From CADCTB01 sp963768975 (GTDB lineage Bacteria; Actinomycetota; Acidimicrobiia; Acidimicrobiales; AC-14): a stretch of 64,000 nucleotides of DNA. The stretch is from contig CAVYKB010000013.1 of assembly GCA_963768975.1 (NCBI GenBank), positions 186,001 to 250,000 on the forward strand. The letters are read 5' to 3'. A program made the translations under genes and the position numbers. Below, piece by piece: positions 26,574-35,229 of this stretch. The notes below the pieces were generated by a model. It was not told the origin of the DNA. It worked only from the letters and a program-made list of their open reading frames with translations, and searched no databases. Positions within the stretch are counted from its first letter, which is position 1. Each line of letters opens with the position of its first letter.

Positions 26574-26677
26574 TGCATTCTGCCTATTGCCTCGACCCCT
26601 CAGGGTGCCGATAACAACACGAAGAGTAAGGACAGCAGGCCTTTGTGCCCTGCTCTGAGGAGCGAAGAGGTCATCCC

Positions 26678-27400
26678 GTGCGATCCCATATGACGAGTAG
26701 GACGAGAACCGCCCTGGTGGCCGGCGTGGCCCTTCTGGTCGCCGGCGGCGGGGGCGCCGCGTACCTCGGGACCCGGGAGCCGGCCGCCGACCCCTCCGCC
26801 GGCAAGGTGGCGATGTACTTCGCGGCCGCGCCGGTCGCGACCGGGACCGCGGCCTCCGTCGCCCTGGCCGACGGCTCCATCCGGTCCAAGGCCGTCCTCC
26901 CTGCGGAGCGCCCGGCCGACGCCGTCACCGACCCGACCCAGCTGTCGGGGCGGGTCGCCGGTTCGACCATCGCCGCCGGCACGACCATCACGACCTCGAT
27001 GTTCCCCGCCCCCCAGACCCGTATCGGCACCGTGGTGATCCCCCCGGGCAAGCGGGCACTGGCCCTGGAGATCGCGCCCCTCGCCGGCGTGGCCGGCTTC
27101 GTCGGCGCCGGCGACCACATCGACGTCTACGGGATCGTCAAGGGCGGGGCCACGCCGGCCAGCGTGCGCCTCGTGCTCCAGGGCGTCGAGGTGCTCAACG
27201 TCAACGGCGCCGGGCTTCCGACCGTCCAGGGCCAGCCCGGCAGCCCCAACCTCATCTACCTGCTGGCCGTCACGCCCGTCGAGGCCGAGCGCCTGATCTA
27301 CCTCAACGAGTTCGAGAAGCTGTACTTCGACCTGGTGCCCGCGGGGGAAGCACCGGTCAGGACGCCTGGGGCGGGGGCCGCCGGCGCCCTCGCCGTCTAA
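26678..27400 (+). CDS. cpaB: CpaB/RcpC-like pilus assembly protein
   Basis: About 240 residues from GTG 26678, chosen because GAAGAGG ends 7 bases upstream (ATG 26690 is the alternative). One N-terminal helix (ALVAGVALLVAGGGGAAYL), then an SAF-like domain (SKAVLPAERPADAV, GSTIAAGTTITTSMF, PPGKRALALEIAPLAGVAGFV) as in CpaB and Flp pilus RcpC, and the C-terminal VYGIVKG and LIYLNEFEKLYFDL segment. It acts at the cell envelope, where it may bind peptidoglycan or stabilise the pilus channel. It lies 104 bases after tadG and 9 before cpaE. Confidence 0.85.
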   Translation: MRSHMTSRTRTALVAGVALLVAGGGGAAYLGTREPAADPSAGKVAMYFAAAPVATGTAASVALADGSIRSKAVLPAERPADAVTDPTQLSGRVAGSTIAAGTTITTSMFPAPQTRIGTVVIPPGKRALALEIAPLAGVAGFVGAGDHIDVYGIVKGGATPASVRLVLQGVEVLNVNGAGLPTVQGQPGSPNLIYLLAVTPVEAERLIYLNEFEKLYFDLVPAGEAPVRTPGAGAAGALAV

Positions 27401-27409
27401 GGGGCCCGA

Positions 27410-28648
27410 ATGCGTGTCCAGAAACTGCTGGTCCTCGACGACACGGAGGACCTGAGCATCCAAGTCGAACGGGTCGCCGCCGGCCTGCGGCCCCGGCCCA
27501 CCGTCGTGTGGTGCGCCGGCTTCGACGCCGTGGAATCCACGCTCCGCGACGACGGCCCCTTCGACGTGGTCATCGCCGGCCCCATCGCCCTCAAGCCGTC
27601 AGGATTCCAGCGCCTCCGCGAGCTGCGGGTCCGGGCGCCCCAGACCCAGCTGCTGCTGGCCCTGAACCACTGGCGGAGCTCCGACCTCCGGGAGACCGTC
27701 CGGGCCGGCGCCCTCGACATCCTGCGCCTCCCGGTGGCCGACGACGCCCTCCTCGAGGCCGTCGAGCAGGCCATCGAGACCGGCGCGGCGATGCGGGCGG
27801 CGCGAGGCGGTGACCCACCGGCGGAGCGGGAGAAGGACGCGCCGGGCACGGTGGTCGCCGTGGTCTCGGCCAGCGGGGGGTCGGGCAAGACGTTCCTCGC
27901 CAGCAACCTCGCGTACCACCTGGTCTCGAGCGCCAAGAAGCAGACGTGCCTGATCGACCTCGACCTCCAGTTCGGCGAGCTGTCGACCGCACTGCGCCTC
28001 AAGCCCCGCCACACGATCCACGACCTTCTCGCCGGAGAAGGCGACGACGAGGAACTGGGCCGGCGCCTGGAGGCGCATCTCGAGCACCACGAGTCGGGGA
28101 TTCGCGTCCTGGCCGCCCCCGAGGACCCCGAGCAGGCCGACGCCATCGAGGCCTTCCACGTGGCCGCCGTACTGGATGCGGCGCGCTCGCAGTTCGACTA
28201 CGTCATCGTGGATACGCCGACGGCGCTGAGCGAGGGCGTGCTCGTCGCCCTCGAGCACGCCGACCAGATCTTTGTGCTGGCCACCCTGGACCTCCCCAGC
28301 GTCCGGAACCTCGGCGTGATGCTCAACACCCTGAAGAAGCTGAAGGTGCCCGCGGAGCGCGTCAGCCTCCTGCTCAACAAGGTGGAGCCCGACGTGGGCA
28401 TCGACGTCGCCCGGGTCGAGCAGTACTTCCCCCAGGGCTTCTCGATGGTCATCCCCTACGGCCGCGAGGTGAACCGATCGCTGAACATGGGCCAGCCGGT
28501 GTTGGCCTACGCGCCCCGAGGTGAGGTCAGCAAGGCCTTGGCCGCAGGGCTGGTCGCCACGGTGGTGTCGCGGTCGGAGGAGGACGACGAGGTGGTCCAG
28601 CCCGACCGCCGGCGCCGGCGGGTCTGGCCGAGCCGGAAGTCGGCCTGA
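27410..28648 (+). CDS. cpaE: CpaE/TadZ-like localisation ATPase
   Basis: 412 residues. Residues 1-130 are a receiver-like domain without obvious phosphorylation signatures. From about residue 145 there is a MinD/ParA-type ATPase: VVAVVSASGGSGKTFLASNL (deviant Walker A), LIDLDLQFGELSTAL (Walker A') and FDYVIVDTP (Walker B). The tail is basic. TadZ/CpaE places the Tad machine in the cell. The next gene in most Tad clusters is cpaF/tadA, but here tadB follows with a one-base TGATG overlap. Confidence 0.9.
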   Translation: MRVQKLLVLDDTEDLSIQVERVAAGLRPRPTVVWCAGFDAVESTLRDDGPFDVVIAGPIALKPSGFQRLRELRVRAPQTQLLLALNHWRSSDLRETVRAGALDILRLPVADDALLEAVEQAIETGAAMRAARGGDPPAEREKDAPGTVVAVVSASGGSGKTFLASNLAYHLVSSAKKQTCLIDLDLQFGELSTALRLKPRHTIHDLLAGEGDDEELGRRLEAHLEHHESGIRVLAAPEDPEQADAIEAFHVAAVLDAARSQFDYVIVDTPTALSEGVLVALEHADQIFVLATLDLPSVRNLGVMLNTLKKLKVPAERVSLLLNKVEPDVGIDVARVEQYFPQGFSMVIPYGREVNRSLNMGQPVLAYAPRGEVSKALAAGLVATVVSRSEEDDEVVQPDRRRRRVWPSRKSA

Positions 28649-29598
28649 TGGCCACGGCCCTCGCCGTCCTCGCCGTAGTCGCCGGGCTTGGCCTCGTGGG
28701 CGCGGCGGTCGTCCTGAACCGCCGGGACGAGGACGCACTCATCGCCGACGTGCTCGGCATGGCGCCGGCGTCGTTCGGTGAGGACCGTGAGGAGTCCTTG
28801 AGCCCGATGACGGGCAAGGCCGTGGATCTGGCGGGCCAGGCCGTCGAGGTCATGGACAGGCAGCGCTCCCTCGGCGTGCTGCTCGACCGGGCGAGGATCC
28901 CCTTGCGCCCCGGGGAGTTCGTCATCGTGGTCGTCGGTGGCGCCCTCGGTTTCGCGGCCCTGATGCTCCTCCTCTCGGGGTCGGCGCTCATGGCCCTGGC
29001 CGGGGCCACGGCGGTCCCGCTGGTGGCGGCCCGGGTCGTCCGCCGGCGGGTGACCAAGCGGATGAAGGCCTTCTCGGCCCAGCTCCCCGACGCCCTGAGC
29101 CTGATCGCCTCCTCACTCTCGGCCGGCCACACCTTCCTTCGGGCCGTGCAGATGATGTGCGAGGAGTCGCCGCCGCCGCTTTCGGAGGAGTTCGCCCGGT
29201 TGGTGGCCGAGACCCGCCTGGGCGACAACGTCACCGAGGCGCTGACCCGCATGGCTCAGCGCCTGCAGATCCGCGACCTCGACATGGTCGTGCAGGCCAT
29301 CCGCATCCAGCAGACCGTCGGCGGCAAGCTGGCCGACCTGTTCCACACCCTCTCCGACGTCATCCGCGCCCGGGACGAGGTCAAGCGAGAGGTGCTCGTC
29401 CTCACCGCCGAGGGACGGATGTCGGCCTATGTGCTGGCCGGGCTCGTCCCGGTGCTCTTCCTCATCATGCGCATGGTCAACCCCGCCTACCTCGAGCCCC
29501 TGTACTCGGGCACGGGCCTGTTCGTGCTCATCGGCTGCGGCGTCCTTGTCGTGACCGGCCTGTTCGTGATCCTCCGCATGGTGAAGATCGAGGTCTGA
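28648..29598 (+). CDS. tadB: TadB-like inner-membrane platform protein
   Basis: 316 residues with an N-terminal helix, a pair of helices around residues 88-130, the conserved type II secretion F domain (FSAQLPDALSLIASSLSAGH, LRAVQMMCEE) and C-terminal helices. TadB and TadC form the membrane platform on which the ATPase acts. The gene is directly fused by overlap to cpaE and separated by one base from tadC, so coordinated production is expected. Confidence 0.9.
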   Translation: MATALAVLAVVAGLGLVGAAVVLNRRDEDALIADVLGMAPASFGEDREESLSPMTGKAVDLAGQAVEVMDRQRSLGVLLDRARIPLRPGEFVIVVVGGALGFAALMLLLSGSALMALAGATAVPLVAARVVRRRVTKRMKAFSAQLPDALSLIASSLSAGHTFLRAVQMMCEESPPPLSEEFARLVAETRLGDNVTEALTRMAQRLQIRDLDMVVQAIRIQQTVGGKLADLFHTLSDVIRARDEVKREVLVLTAEGRMSAYVLAGLVPVLFLIMRMVNPAYLEPLYSGTGLFVLIGCGVLVVTGLFVILRMVKIEV

Positions 29599-29599
29599 G

Positions 29600-30505
29600 A
29601 TGAACCCGGCCGTGCTGGTGTGCGTGTTGGTGGGGCTGTGTGGCGCCGGCCTGGTGGCGTCCACCCTGTACCGGGTGCGCCACGTCGCGCCAGACTTCGG
29701 GGAGTACTTCGAGCGGCTCGATTTCGCCAGCGAGCATGAGCGCCAGCTGGCCACGCCTGTGGTGCCCCGACTGCTCGGAGGCCTCGTCGGCGCCGTCGCC
29801 GGCCGCCTGGAGGGCCTGGTCCCGAGCAAGTACCTCGCCGGCATCGACCACCAGCTGGCCCAGGCCGGGATGCGGGGCAAGCGCACCGCCGGCGAGATGC
29901 TGGCCATCCAGGTGGCCGCCGCCGGCGCCGCCGCGTTGCTGGTGCCGTTCCTGCCGGCGGGAACGCCGATCTCGGGGCCGGTGGCGTGGCTCCTGCTGCC
30001 GGCCATGGGCTTCATGACGCCGATGGCCCGGGTGAAGGGCGCCATCAAGAAGCGGGAAGCGGCCATCTTCAAGGACCTGCCCGACATCGTCGACATGCTC
30101 GCCATCGCCGTGGAGGCCGGCAGCGGCTTCGAGGCGGCCCTGGCCATCGTCTGCCAGAACTTCAAGTCGCCCCTCACCGACGAGCTGTCAACGGCTCTTC
30201 AGGAGATGGAGCTGGGGCTGCCCCGCAAGCAGGCGCTCCAGGAGTTGCGCGACCGGGTCGACATCGACGTCGTCCGCACCCTGATCCTGGCCCTTCTCCA
30301 GGCCGACGCCCTGGGCATCCCCATCGGCCGGGTGCTCAAGTCGCAGGCCACCGAGGTGCGGGCCCGCCGGCGGGCGTGGGCGCGGGAGAAGGCGGCCAAG
30401 CTGCCGATCAAGATCATGTTCCCGCTGGTGCTGTTCATCTTCCCGCCGATCCTCGGGCTCGTCCTGGGGCCGGCGGCCCTGTCCTTCGGCCAACTCGGCG
30501 GCTGA
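29600..30505 (+). CDS. tadC: TadC-like inner-membrane platform protein
   Basis: 301 residues with the type II secretion F domain (FKDLPDIVDMLAIAVEAGSGFE, ALQEMELGLPRKQALQELRD) and flanking helices, ending LIFPPILGLVLG-like. Partner of TadB. It is the last recognised pilus gene; no cpaF, prepilin peptidase or major Flp pilin gene is found in the window. Confidence 0.9.
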   Translation: MNPAVLVCVLVGLCGAGLVASTLYRVRHVAPDFGEYFERLDFASEHERQLATPVVPRLLGGLVGAVAGRLEGLVPSKYLAGIDHQLAQAGMRGKRTAGEMLAIQVAAAGAAALLVPFLPAGTPISGPVAWLLLPAMGFMTPMARVKGAIKKREAAIFKDLPDIVDMLAIAVEAGSGFEAALAIVCQNFKSPLTDELSTALQEMELGLPRKQALQELRDRVDIDVVRTLILALLQADALGIPIGRVLKSQATEVRARRRAWAREKAAKLPIKIMFPLVLFIFPPILGLVLGPAALSFGQLGG

Positions 30506-30555
30506 CGAGCGCTGCTTGTTGCTGTTGCTCATGCAGAGGACGATCATGGTCGTTG

Positions 30556-30810
30556 ATGACCGATCGAGGGATGAGCGTTCGCGTCGGCACGGGGGAGTTC
30601 ACGCAGGTCGAGGGTCGGCTCGGCCAGGTCGACGAGCGGCTTGCAGCGCTCGACGACCGCATCCGCCTGCGTTTCGAGTCTTACGAGAACAGCCTCCGGG
30701 CCTCCTTCGAGCACGAGTTGCGGCGACAGCTCGTGACCCTGTTGTGGGCGCAGGTCATCGTTGTGATGACGATGGCCGCGCTCGCGTTCAGCCTGGTCCG
30801 CTTCACCTGA
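30556..30810 (+). CDS. Small coiled-coil membrane protein
   Basis: 84 residues from ATG 30556 (ATG 30571 is also possible). An amphipathic helical part (VEGRLGQVDERLAALDDRIR) is followed by a C-terminal transmembrane helix (LLWAQVIVVMTMAALAFSLV) and two or three residues outside. GAGGA at about 30536-30540 is the nearest ribosome site. It fills the gap between tadC and prfA. It resembles the general type of small tail-anchored coiled-coil proteins; no function can be named. Confidence 0.6.
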   Translation: MTDRGMSVRVGTGEFTQVEGRLGQVDERLAALDDRIRLRFESYENSLRASFEHELRRQLVTLLWAQVIVVMTMAALAFSLVRFT

Positions 30811-30837
30811 CCGAGCGGCCTCGGGGCGTGCCGGCGG

Positions 30838-30843
30838 TACCCT
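30838..30843 (+). promoter_or_regulatory. -10 element for leaderless prfA transcript
   Basis: TACCCT ends 7 bases before the prfA ATG, and there is no ribosome binding site between them, so the mRNA probably starts at the ATG. The same hexamer and spacing occur before the antitoxin gene at 32496. Confidence 0.6.
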
Positions 30844-30850
30844 GGCCTGG

Positions 30851-31915
30851 ATGTTCGAACGCCTGGCCGGCCTGGAGACCGAGTACGAGGATGTGCTGGT
30901 CCGCCTTCAGGACCCCAACGTCTTCTCCGACCAGCGCGCCTACGTGAAGCTCTCGAGGCGGCTCAAGGAGCTGGAGCCGATCGTCCTCGCCTTCCGTGAG
31001 CACCGGGCCACCTCGGGGGATCTGGAGGCGGCCAGGAGCATGCTCGCCGAGTCCGCCGGCGATGACCGCGAGTTCCTCCAGGCGTCGATCGACGAGGCCG
31101 AGGCCACCCTGGCCCGCATCGACGAGGAGCTGAAGGTCCTGCTCCTGCCCCGCGACCCCAACGACGACCGCAACGTCATCGTCGAGATCCGCGGCGCCGA
31201 GGGCGGGGAGGAAGCCAACCTCTTCGCCAAGGACCTCCAGGAGATGTACGCCCGCTACGCCGACCGGCGGAGCTGGAAGCTGGAGATCCTCGGTGTCGAC
31301 GCCTCCGACATGGGCGGGTTCAACGAGGTCACCTTCCTCCTCAAGGGCGACGACGTATGGAACCGCTTGAAGCACGAGGGCGGGCCCCACCGGGTGCAGC
31401 GGGTGCCGGTCACCGAGTCCCAGGGCCGGATCCACACCAGCTCGGCGACGGTCACCGTCCTGCCCGAGGCCGAGGAGGTCGACGTCCAGATCGACCAGAA
31501 CGACCTCAAGATCGACGTCTACCGCTCCACCGGGCCCGGCGGCCAGTCGGTCAACACCACCGACTCGGCGGTGCGCATCACCCACCTGCCCACGGGCGTC
31601 GTCGTGGCCATGCAGGACGAGAAGAGCCAGATCCAGAACCGCGCCCGGGCCATGGTGGTCCTGCGCTCCCGGCTGCTGAAGGCGGAGCAGGACCGCCAGG
31701 CCGCCGAGATGTCGACGGCGCGGCGCAGCCAGATCGGCGGCGGCGGCCGCTCAGAGAAGATCCGGACCTACAACTACAAGGAGAACCGGGTCACCGACCA
31801 CCGCATCGGGCTGACCCTCTACCACCTCGACCGGGTGCTGCAGGGCGACCTCGACGAGCTGGTCGACGCCCTCCTCGCCGACGAGCGCGCCCGCCAGCTC
31901 TCCGGCGAGGAGTGA
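30851..31915 (+). CDS. prfA: Peptide chain release factor 1
   Basis: 354 residues, the normal length. GPGGQSVNTTDSAVRITH carries the GGQ motif that triggers peptide release, methylated by PrmC. RVPVTESQGRIHTS holds the PxT codon-recognition tripeptide (PVT here). It reads UAA and UAG. It is normally preceded by rpmE and followed by prmC. Here 28 kb of accessory genes separate it from rpmE, and a toxin-antitoxin pair on the other strand separates it from prmC. Confidence 0.98.
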   Translation: MFERLAGLETEYEDVLVRLQDPNVFSDQRAYVKLSRRLKELEPIVLAFREHRATSGDLEAARSMLAESAGDDREFLQASIDEAEATLARIDEELKVLLLPRDPNDDRNVIVEIRGAEGGEEANLFAKDLQEMYARYADRRSWKLEILGVDASDMGGFNEVTFLLKGDDVWNRLKHEGGPHRVQRVPVTESQGRIHTSSATVTVLPEAEEVDVQIDQNDLKIDVYRSTGPGGQSVNTTDSAVRITHLPTGVVVAMQDEKSQIQNRARAMVVLRSRLLKAEQDRQAAEMSTARRSQIGGGGRSEKIRTYNYKENRVTDHRIGLTLYHLDRVLQGDLDELVDALLADERARQLSGEE

Positions 31916-31918
31916 CGG

Positions 31919-32230
31919 TCAGCAGTCGGTAGCGACGGCCAAGGCCTGGCAGACAGCCTTCATCCGGCCAGGGGCCAGGGTGGTGATGCGCTCCACCAGC
32001 AATGCCGCCGCCAGCGGCTGGATGTTGTCGAGCGAGACGACGCACGCCTGAGGGACGCCGTCGTCGGTGTCGAGCGCCACCTCCGTCGGCAGCCCGCGCA
32101 CCCGGGTGGTGAGGGGTGCGACCAGCGGTCTGGCCAGCGCCGGGAGCACGGCGGATCGGGACAGGACGAGGACTGGCCGGCGGCCGAGCTGGCTGTCCTC
32201 GGACCACCAGACCTCTCCGCGGGCTACCAC
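31919..32230 (-). CDS. MazF/PemK-like mRNA interferase toxin
   Basis: 103 residues with VARGEVWWSEDSQLGRRPVLVLSRSAV at the N-terminus (given as a position guide: residues 2-28), then VAPLTTRVRGLPTEV and SLDNIQPL, the usual MazF fold elements. MazF enzymes cut single-stranded RNA at short motifs. The preceding gene encodes the antitoxin, and the two overlap by 7 bases. The toxin stop lies 3 bases from the prfA stop, tail to tail. The start is GTG 32230. Confidence 0.85.
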   Translation of the reverse strand: MVARGEVWWSEDSQLGRRPVLVLSRSAVLPALARPLVAPLTTRVRGLPTEVALDTDDGVPQACVVSLDNIQPLAAALLVERITTLAPGRMKAVCQALAVATDC

Positions 32231-32496
32231 CCCCCATCCTCGGCGTCGAGTGCAGCCCGGTTGCGGCGAGCGTTCGTCGCCGTCCAGTGGTCCAGGTCGC
32301 CCCAGCGGTCAGCGGCATCCGACTGAGGGAACCCTGTGTAGCCGGCCAGCAGGGCCCGGTCATGCTCGGCGCTCGTCGCGAGGGCGGCATCGAGAAGGTC
32401 CCGGACGATCTTCGACCGCGACACCCCTTCGAGCTTGGCCCGGCGGTCGAGTGCTTCCACCAGTTCGTCCGTGAGCTGCACCAGCGTCTGCCGCAC
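32224..32496 (-). CDS. Ribbon-helix-helix antitoxin
   Basis: 90 residues from GTG 32496. RQTLVQLTDELVEALDRRAK and GVSRSKIVRDLLDAAL form a MetJ/Arc-type ribbon-helix-helix at residues 2-40. The rest (WGDLDHWTATNARRNRAALD) should bind and block the toxin. I chose this start over longer ones because TACCCT lies 7 bases upstream and prmC begins 30 bases away. It probably represses its own promoter, which overlaps that of prmC. Confidence 0.85.
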   Translation of the reverse strand: MRQTLVQLTDELVEALDRRAKLEGVSRSKIVRDLLDAALATSAEHDRALLAGYTGFPQSDAADRWGDLDHWTATNARRNRAALDAEDGGW

Positions 32497-32503
32497 GCGC
32501 CCC

Positions 32504-32513
32504 AGGGTACCAT
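32504..32513. promoter_or_regulatory. Overlapping divergent -10 elements (antitoxin and prmC)
   Basis: On the minus strand TACCCT (32509 to 32504) is 7 bases before the antitoxin GTG. On the plus strand TACCAT (32508-32513) is 12 bases before the prmC ATG. The hexamers share the central GTAC, so occupancy on one strand should block the other. Confidence 0.5.
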
Positions 32514-32525
32514 CGCGTAAGCCAT

Positions 32526-33398
32526 ATGGTCTCCGAGCGGTACGGTCGTGTCGTACAGACGTGGCAGAGCCTCCAACGCATGGCCCAGGCGGAGCTGGGC
32601 GCCCGCGAGGCGTGGTTCGTGCTGGAGCGGGCGTCGGGCTACGACCGGGCCGGCCTGGTGCCACGGCTGGCCGACCCCGTGCCGGCGCGGGTGGTGGCGT
32701 TCGTCGAGGGCATGGTCGAGCGCCGGCGAGCGGGGGAGCCGTTGCAGTACGTGCTGGGCGTGTGGGGGTTCCGCCGGCTGGAGCTCGTGGTCGACCGGCG
32801 GGTGCTCATCCCCCGGCCGGAGACCGAGATGGTGGTGGAGGAGGCGCTGGAAGAGCTGCGCCGCCTCGCGGCAGTGCGCCCTCTGGCGGTCGACCTGGGG
32901 ACGGGTTCGGGCGCCATCGCCATCTCCCTGGCCCTGGAGATGCCCCGGGCCCGGGTCTGGGGCACCGACCGCTCGGAGGAGGCCCTCGCCGTGGCCCGGG
33001 CCAACCTCTCGGGCATGGGCGCGTCGGTCGCCACCCGGGTCCGGCTGTCGGCGGGCGACTGGTTCGCGGCCCTGCCGCCCAACCTCGCCGGTCAGGTCGA
33101 CCTGATCGTCGCCAACCCTCCCTATGTCGCCGCCGAGGAGGAGCTGCCGGCCGAGGTCGCGGACTGGGAGCCCGTCGGCGCCCTGGTGGCCGGGCCGACT
33201 GGCCTGGAGGCGGTGGCCGAGATCGTGGCCGGGGCGCCGGCGTGGCTGGGCCGGCCCGGAGTGCTGGTGGTCGAGATCGCCCCCCACCAGGCCGGCCCCG
33301 CCGCCGACCTGGCTCGGGCCGCCGGCTTCGACCACGTGGAGGTGCGCCCGGACCTGGCCGGCCGGCTCCGGGCGCTGGTGGGTAGGGTCGAGCGGTGA
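32526..33398 (+). CDS. prmC: Release factor glutamine N5-methyltransferase
   Basis: 290 residues. A helical N-terminal domain is followed by a SAM-binding methyltransferase domain with AVDLGTGSGAIAISLAL and the catalytic NPPY in LIVANPPYVAAEEEL. It methylates the Gln of GGQ in release factors. PRPETEMVVEEAL is also typical of the family. The gene lacks a clear ribosome site. It overlaps tsaC by 4 bases, so they form an operon. Confidence 0.95.
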   Translation: MVSERYGRVVQTWQSLQRMAQAELGAREAWFVLERASGYDRAGLVPRLADPVPARVVAFVEGMVERRRAGEPLQYVLGVWGFRRLELVVDRRVLIPRPETEMVVEEALEELRRLAAVRPLAVDLGTGSGAIAISLALEMPRARVWGTDRSEEALAVARANLSGMGASVATRVRLSAGDWFAALPPNLAGQVDLIVANPPYVAAEEELPAEVADWEPVGALVAGPTGLEAVAEIVAGAPAWLGRPGVLVVEIAPHQAGPAADLARAAGFDHVEVRPDLAGRLRALVGRVER

Positions 33399-34015
33399 TC
33401 GTGCCGGCGCTGGGCGTCCCGTTGCCGGCCAACGCAGTGCTGGAGGCCGTGCGGGCGCTCGGGCAGGGCCAGCCGGTCGGCATCCCCACCGACACCATCT
33501 ACGGGCTGGCGGTCGACCCGTTCCGGGCCGGCGCTACCGACCGCATCTTCGCGGCCAAGCGCCGGCCTCGGGAGGTGAGCCTGCCGGTGCTGGTGTCAGG
33601 CGTCGACCAGGCCCTGTCGCTGTCGACGGCCGTGCCGGCGCTGGCGCTGGAGCTGATGGCCCGCTACTGGCCCGGTCCGCTGACCATCGTCATCCCGGCC
33701 AAGGCCGGGCTCGGTGCCGACCTGGGCGACGACGACCTGACCGTCGGCGTACGCAGCCCCGATCACCCGGTACCGCTGGCCCTGTGCGCCGCGGTCGGCC
33801 CGCTGGCCACCACCAGCGCCAACCGCCACGGGGAGCCGCCGATGACCACGGCCGCCGAGGTGGCCGGCGCGTTCGGGGAGGCGGTGCCCGTCGTGCTCGA
33901 CGGCGGGGTCTGTGCCGGGAGCCCGTCGACCGTGGTCGACTGCACCGGCCAGGAGCTCAAGCTCCTGCGAGAGGGCCGGATCCCTTGGGCCGTGCTCCAG
34001 CGCGCCGGCGGTTGA
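33395..34015 (+). CDS. tsaC: L-threonylcarbamoyladenylate synthase (TsaC/Sua5)
   Basis: 206 residues, a YrdC domain without the extra Sua5 domain. GIPTDTIYGLAVDPF, AAKRRPREVSLPVLV, ARYWPGPLTIVI and ATTSANRHGEPP are the conserved segments. It makes threonylcarbamoyl-AMP from threonine, bicarbonate and ATP for the t6A modification of tRNA. The GTG start overlaps the prmC stop (GTGA). The 3' end overlaps the opposing coiled-coil gene by 59 bases. Confidence 0.95.
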   Translation: MIVPALGVPLPANAVLEAVRALGQGQPVGIPTDTIYGLAVDPFRAGATDRIFAAKRRPREVSLPVLVSGVDQALSLSTAVPALALELMARYWPGPLTIVIPAKAGLGADLGDDDLTVGVRSPDHPVPLALCAAVGPLATTSANRHGEPPMTTAAEVAGAFGEAVPVVLDGGVCAGSPSTVVDCTGQELKLLREGRIPWAVLQRAGG

Positions 34016-35159
34016 GCAGCAGCGGCGCCGGCGGCGGGGGCGGCGCCGGCAGCTCCTCGTAGTCGAACACGAGATCCGGTCCGGCTTCGGGCTCAGGGGC
34101 CGGCGCCTTCGGCTTCGGCTTCTTCGGCTGTGCCCGCTTGGCCGGCGCCGCCTTCGTCGCCGTCCGAGGCGCCACCTTCGTTCCCCGCACCGTCGGCGCG
34201 CCCAGGGCGTCGAGCCGGGCTCGGATCTCGGTGAGCTGGCGGTCGGAGCGGTCCATCGCCTCCTCGACGACGGCGGCGAGGGGCTGGATCTGGCGGGTGA
34301 GCGAGGCCTTGAGGGCCCGGGTGCGGGCCGCTTCCCGCTCCTCGGCGGCGGCGACGTAGTCGGCGATCTCGGCGATGGCGGCGGAGACCGGCCGTAGCTG
34401 GCGGCCGACGGAGGCCTTCAACGAGTCGAGCCGGGCCGCGCCCTCCAACCGGGCGTCGTCGGCGTTGATCTCGGCGGTCAGCTCGACCCGCCGCAGCAGC
34501 TCGCGCATCCCGTCCATCACCGCGACGCTCGAAGAGTCGGCGGCGGCCACCGTGGCCCGGAGGTCGTCGAGGCTGTCGGCGACCACTTCGGCGAGGCCAT
34601 CGGACTGGTCGGCGAGGGCCTTGGCCGCTGCCTCGCCGACGAGCTCCGGCAGCGACTCAGCCACCATCACCACCCGTAGCTCGGCCTCGCGGGAGTCGAG
34701 CAGCTCCGCCACCATCGCCTGCTGGCGGGCGACGGTGCTGGCCAGGGCGTGCAGCTCGTTGCGCAGCTCGTCGAAGGCGTTCTCGAACCACTGGAGGATC
34801 TCGGTGCGGGAGCCGCTGCTCTGCCCCGGCTCGGCCCGGGGCGGCGGCGGAGGGGCGTAGCCGGCGTTGCCGCTGCGGTTCCCGGTACTGCCGTTCCCGT
34901 TCACGGTGGCGGCCGGCGCCGGCGGGCTGGTGGCGGGCTCCGGGCCAGCCGCGAGGGCACGGACGCGAGGTGCCTCGATGGCCGGGGCGACGGTGATGGC
35001 GATCGGTCGCGGACCGCGCGCCCATACCCCGGGACAACCGTCGAACTGGCCCTGGCAGACGACGCCGCACTCGGGGCACGAACACGCCCGCTCGCCCGCC
35101 CGCATGGGATGGCCGCAGCCCTCACGGATCTGGGAGCCGAACTCGTGGCAGCGGCCCAT
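33957..35159 (-). CDS. Coiled-coil protein with N-terminal zinc-binding cysteines
   Basis: 400 residues. Cysteines and histidines in CHEFGSQIREGCGHPM and ACSCPECGVVCQGQFDGC form one or two zinc sites within the first 42 residues. A Pro/Gly/Asn-rich linker follows (to about 115), then about 210 residues of coiled coil, then a Lys/Ala/Pro-rich basic stretch (APAKRAQPKKPKPKAPAP) and an acidic FDYEELP, ending in Pro and Arg. The layout mirrors the protein at 22020. No family is recognised. ATG 35159 has TAACAT 7 bases upstream, and its 3' end overlaps tsaC by 59 bases. Confidence 0.75.
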   Translation of the reverse strand: MGRCHEFGSQIREGCGHPMRAGERACSCPECGVVCQGQFDGCPGVWARGPRPIAITVAPAIEAPRVRALAAGPEPATSPPAPAATVNGNGSTGNRSGNAGYAPPPPPRAEPGQSSGSRTEILQWFENAFDELRNELHALASTVARQQAMVAELLDSREAELRVVMVAESLPELVGEAAAKALADQSDGLAEVVADSLDDLRATVAAADSSSVAVMDGMRELLRRVELTAEINADDARLEGAARLDSLKASVGRQLRPVSAAIAEIADYVAAAEEREAARTRALKASLTRQIQPLAAVVEEAMDRSDRQLTEIRARLDALGAPTVRGTKVAPRTATKAAPAKRAQPKKPKPKAPAPEPEAGPDLVFDYEELPAPPPPPAPLLLNRRRAGARPKGSGPLAGA

Positions 35160-35166
35160 TCGGTGA

Positions 35167-35172
35167 ATGTTA
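35167..35172 (-). promoter_or_regulatory. -10 element for leaderless coiled-coil gene
   Basis: TAACAT on the minus strand, ending 7 bases before the ATG at 35159. No ribosome site is present between them. Confidence 0.5.
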
Positions 35173-35229
35173 CCCCGTAGGTCGCAAAATCAGGCCCATC
35201 TCGCCGGCCATTGCTGGTAGGGAACGGTG

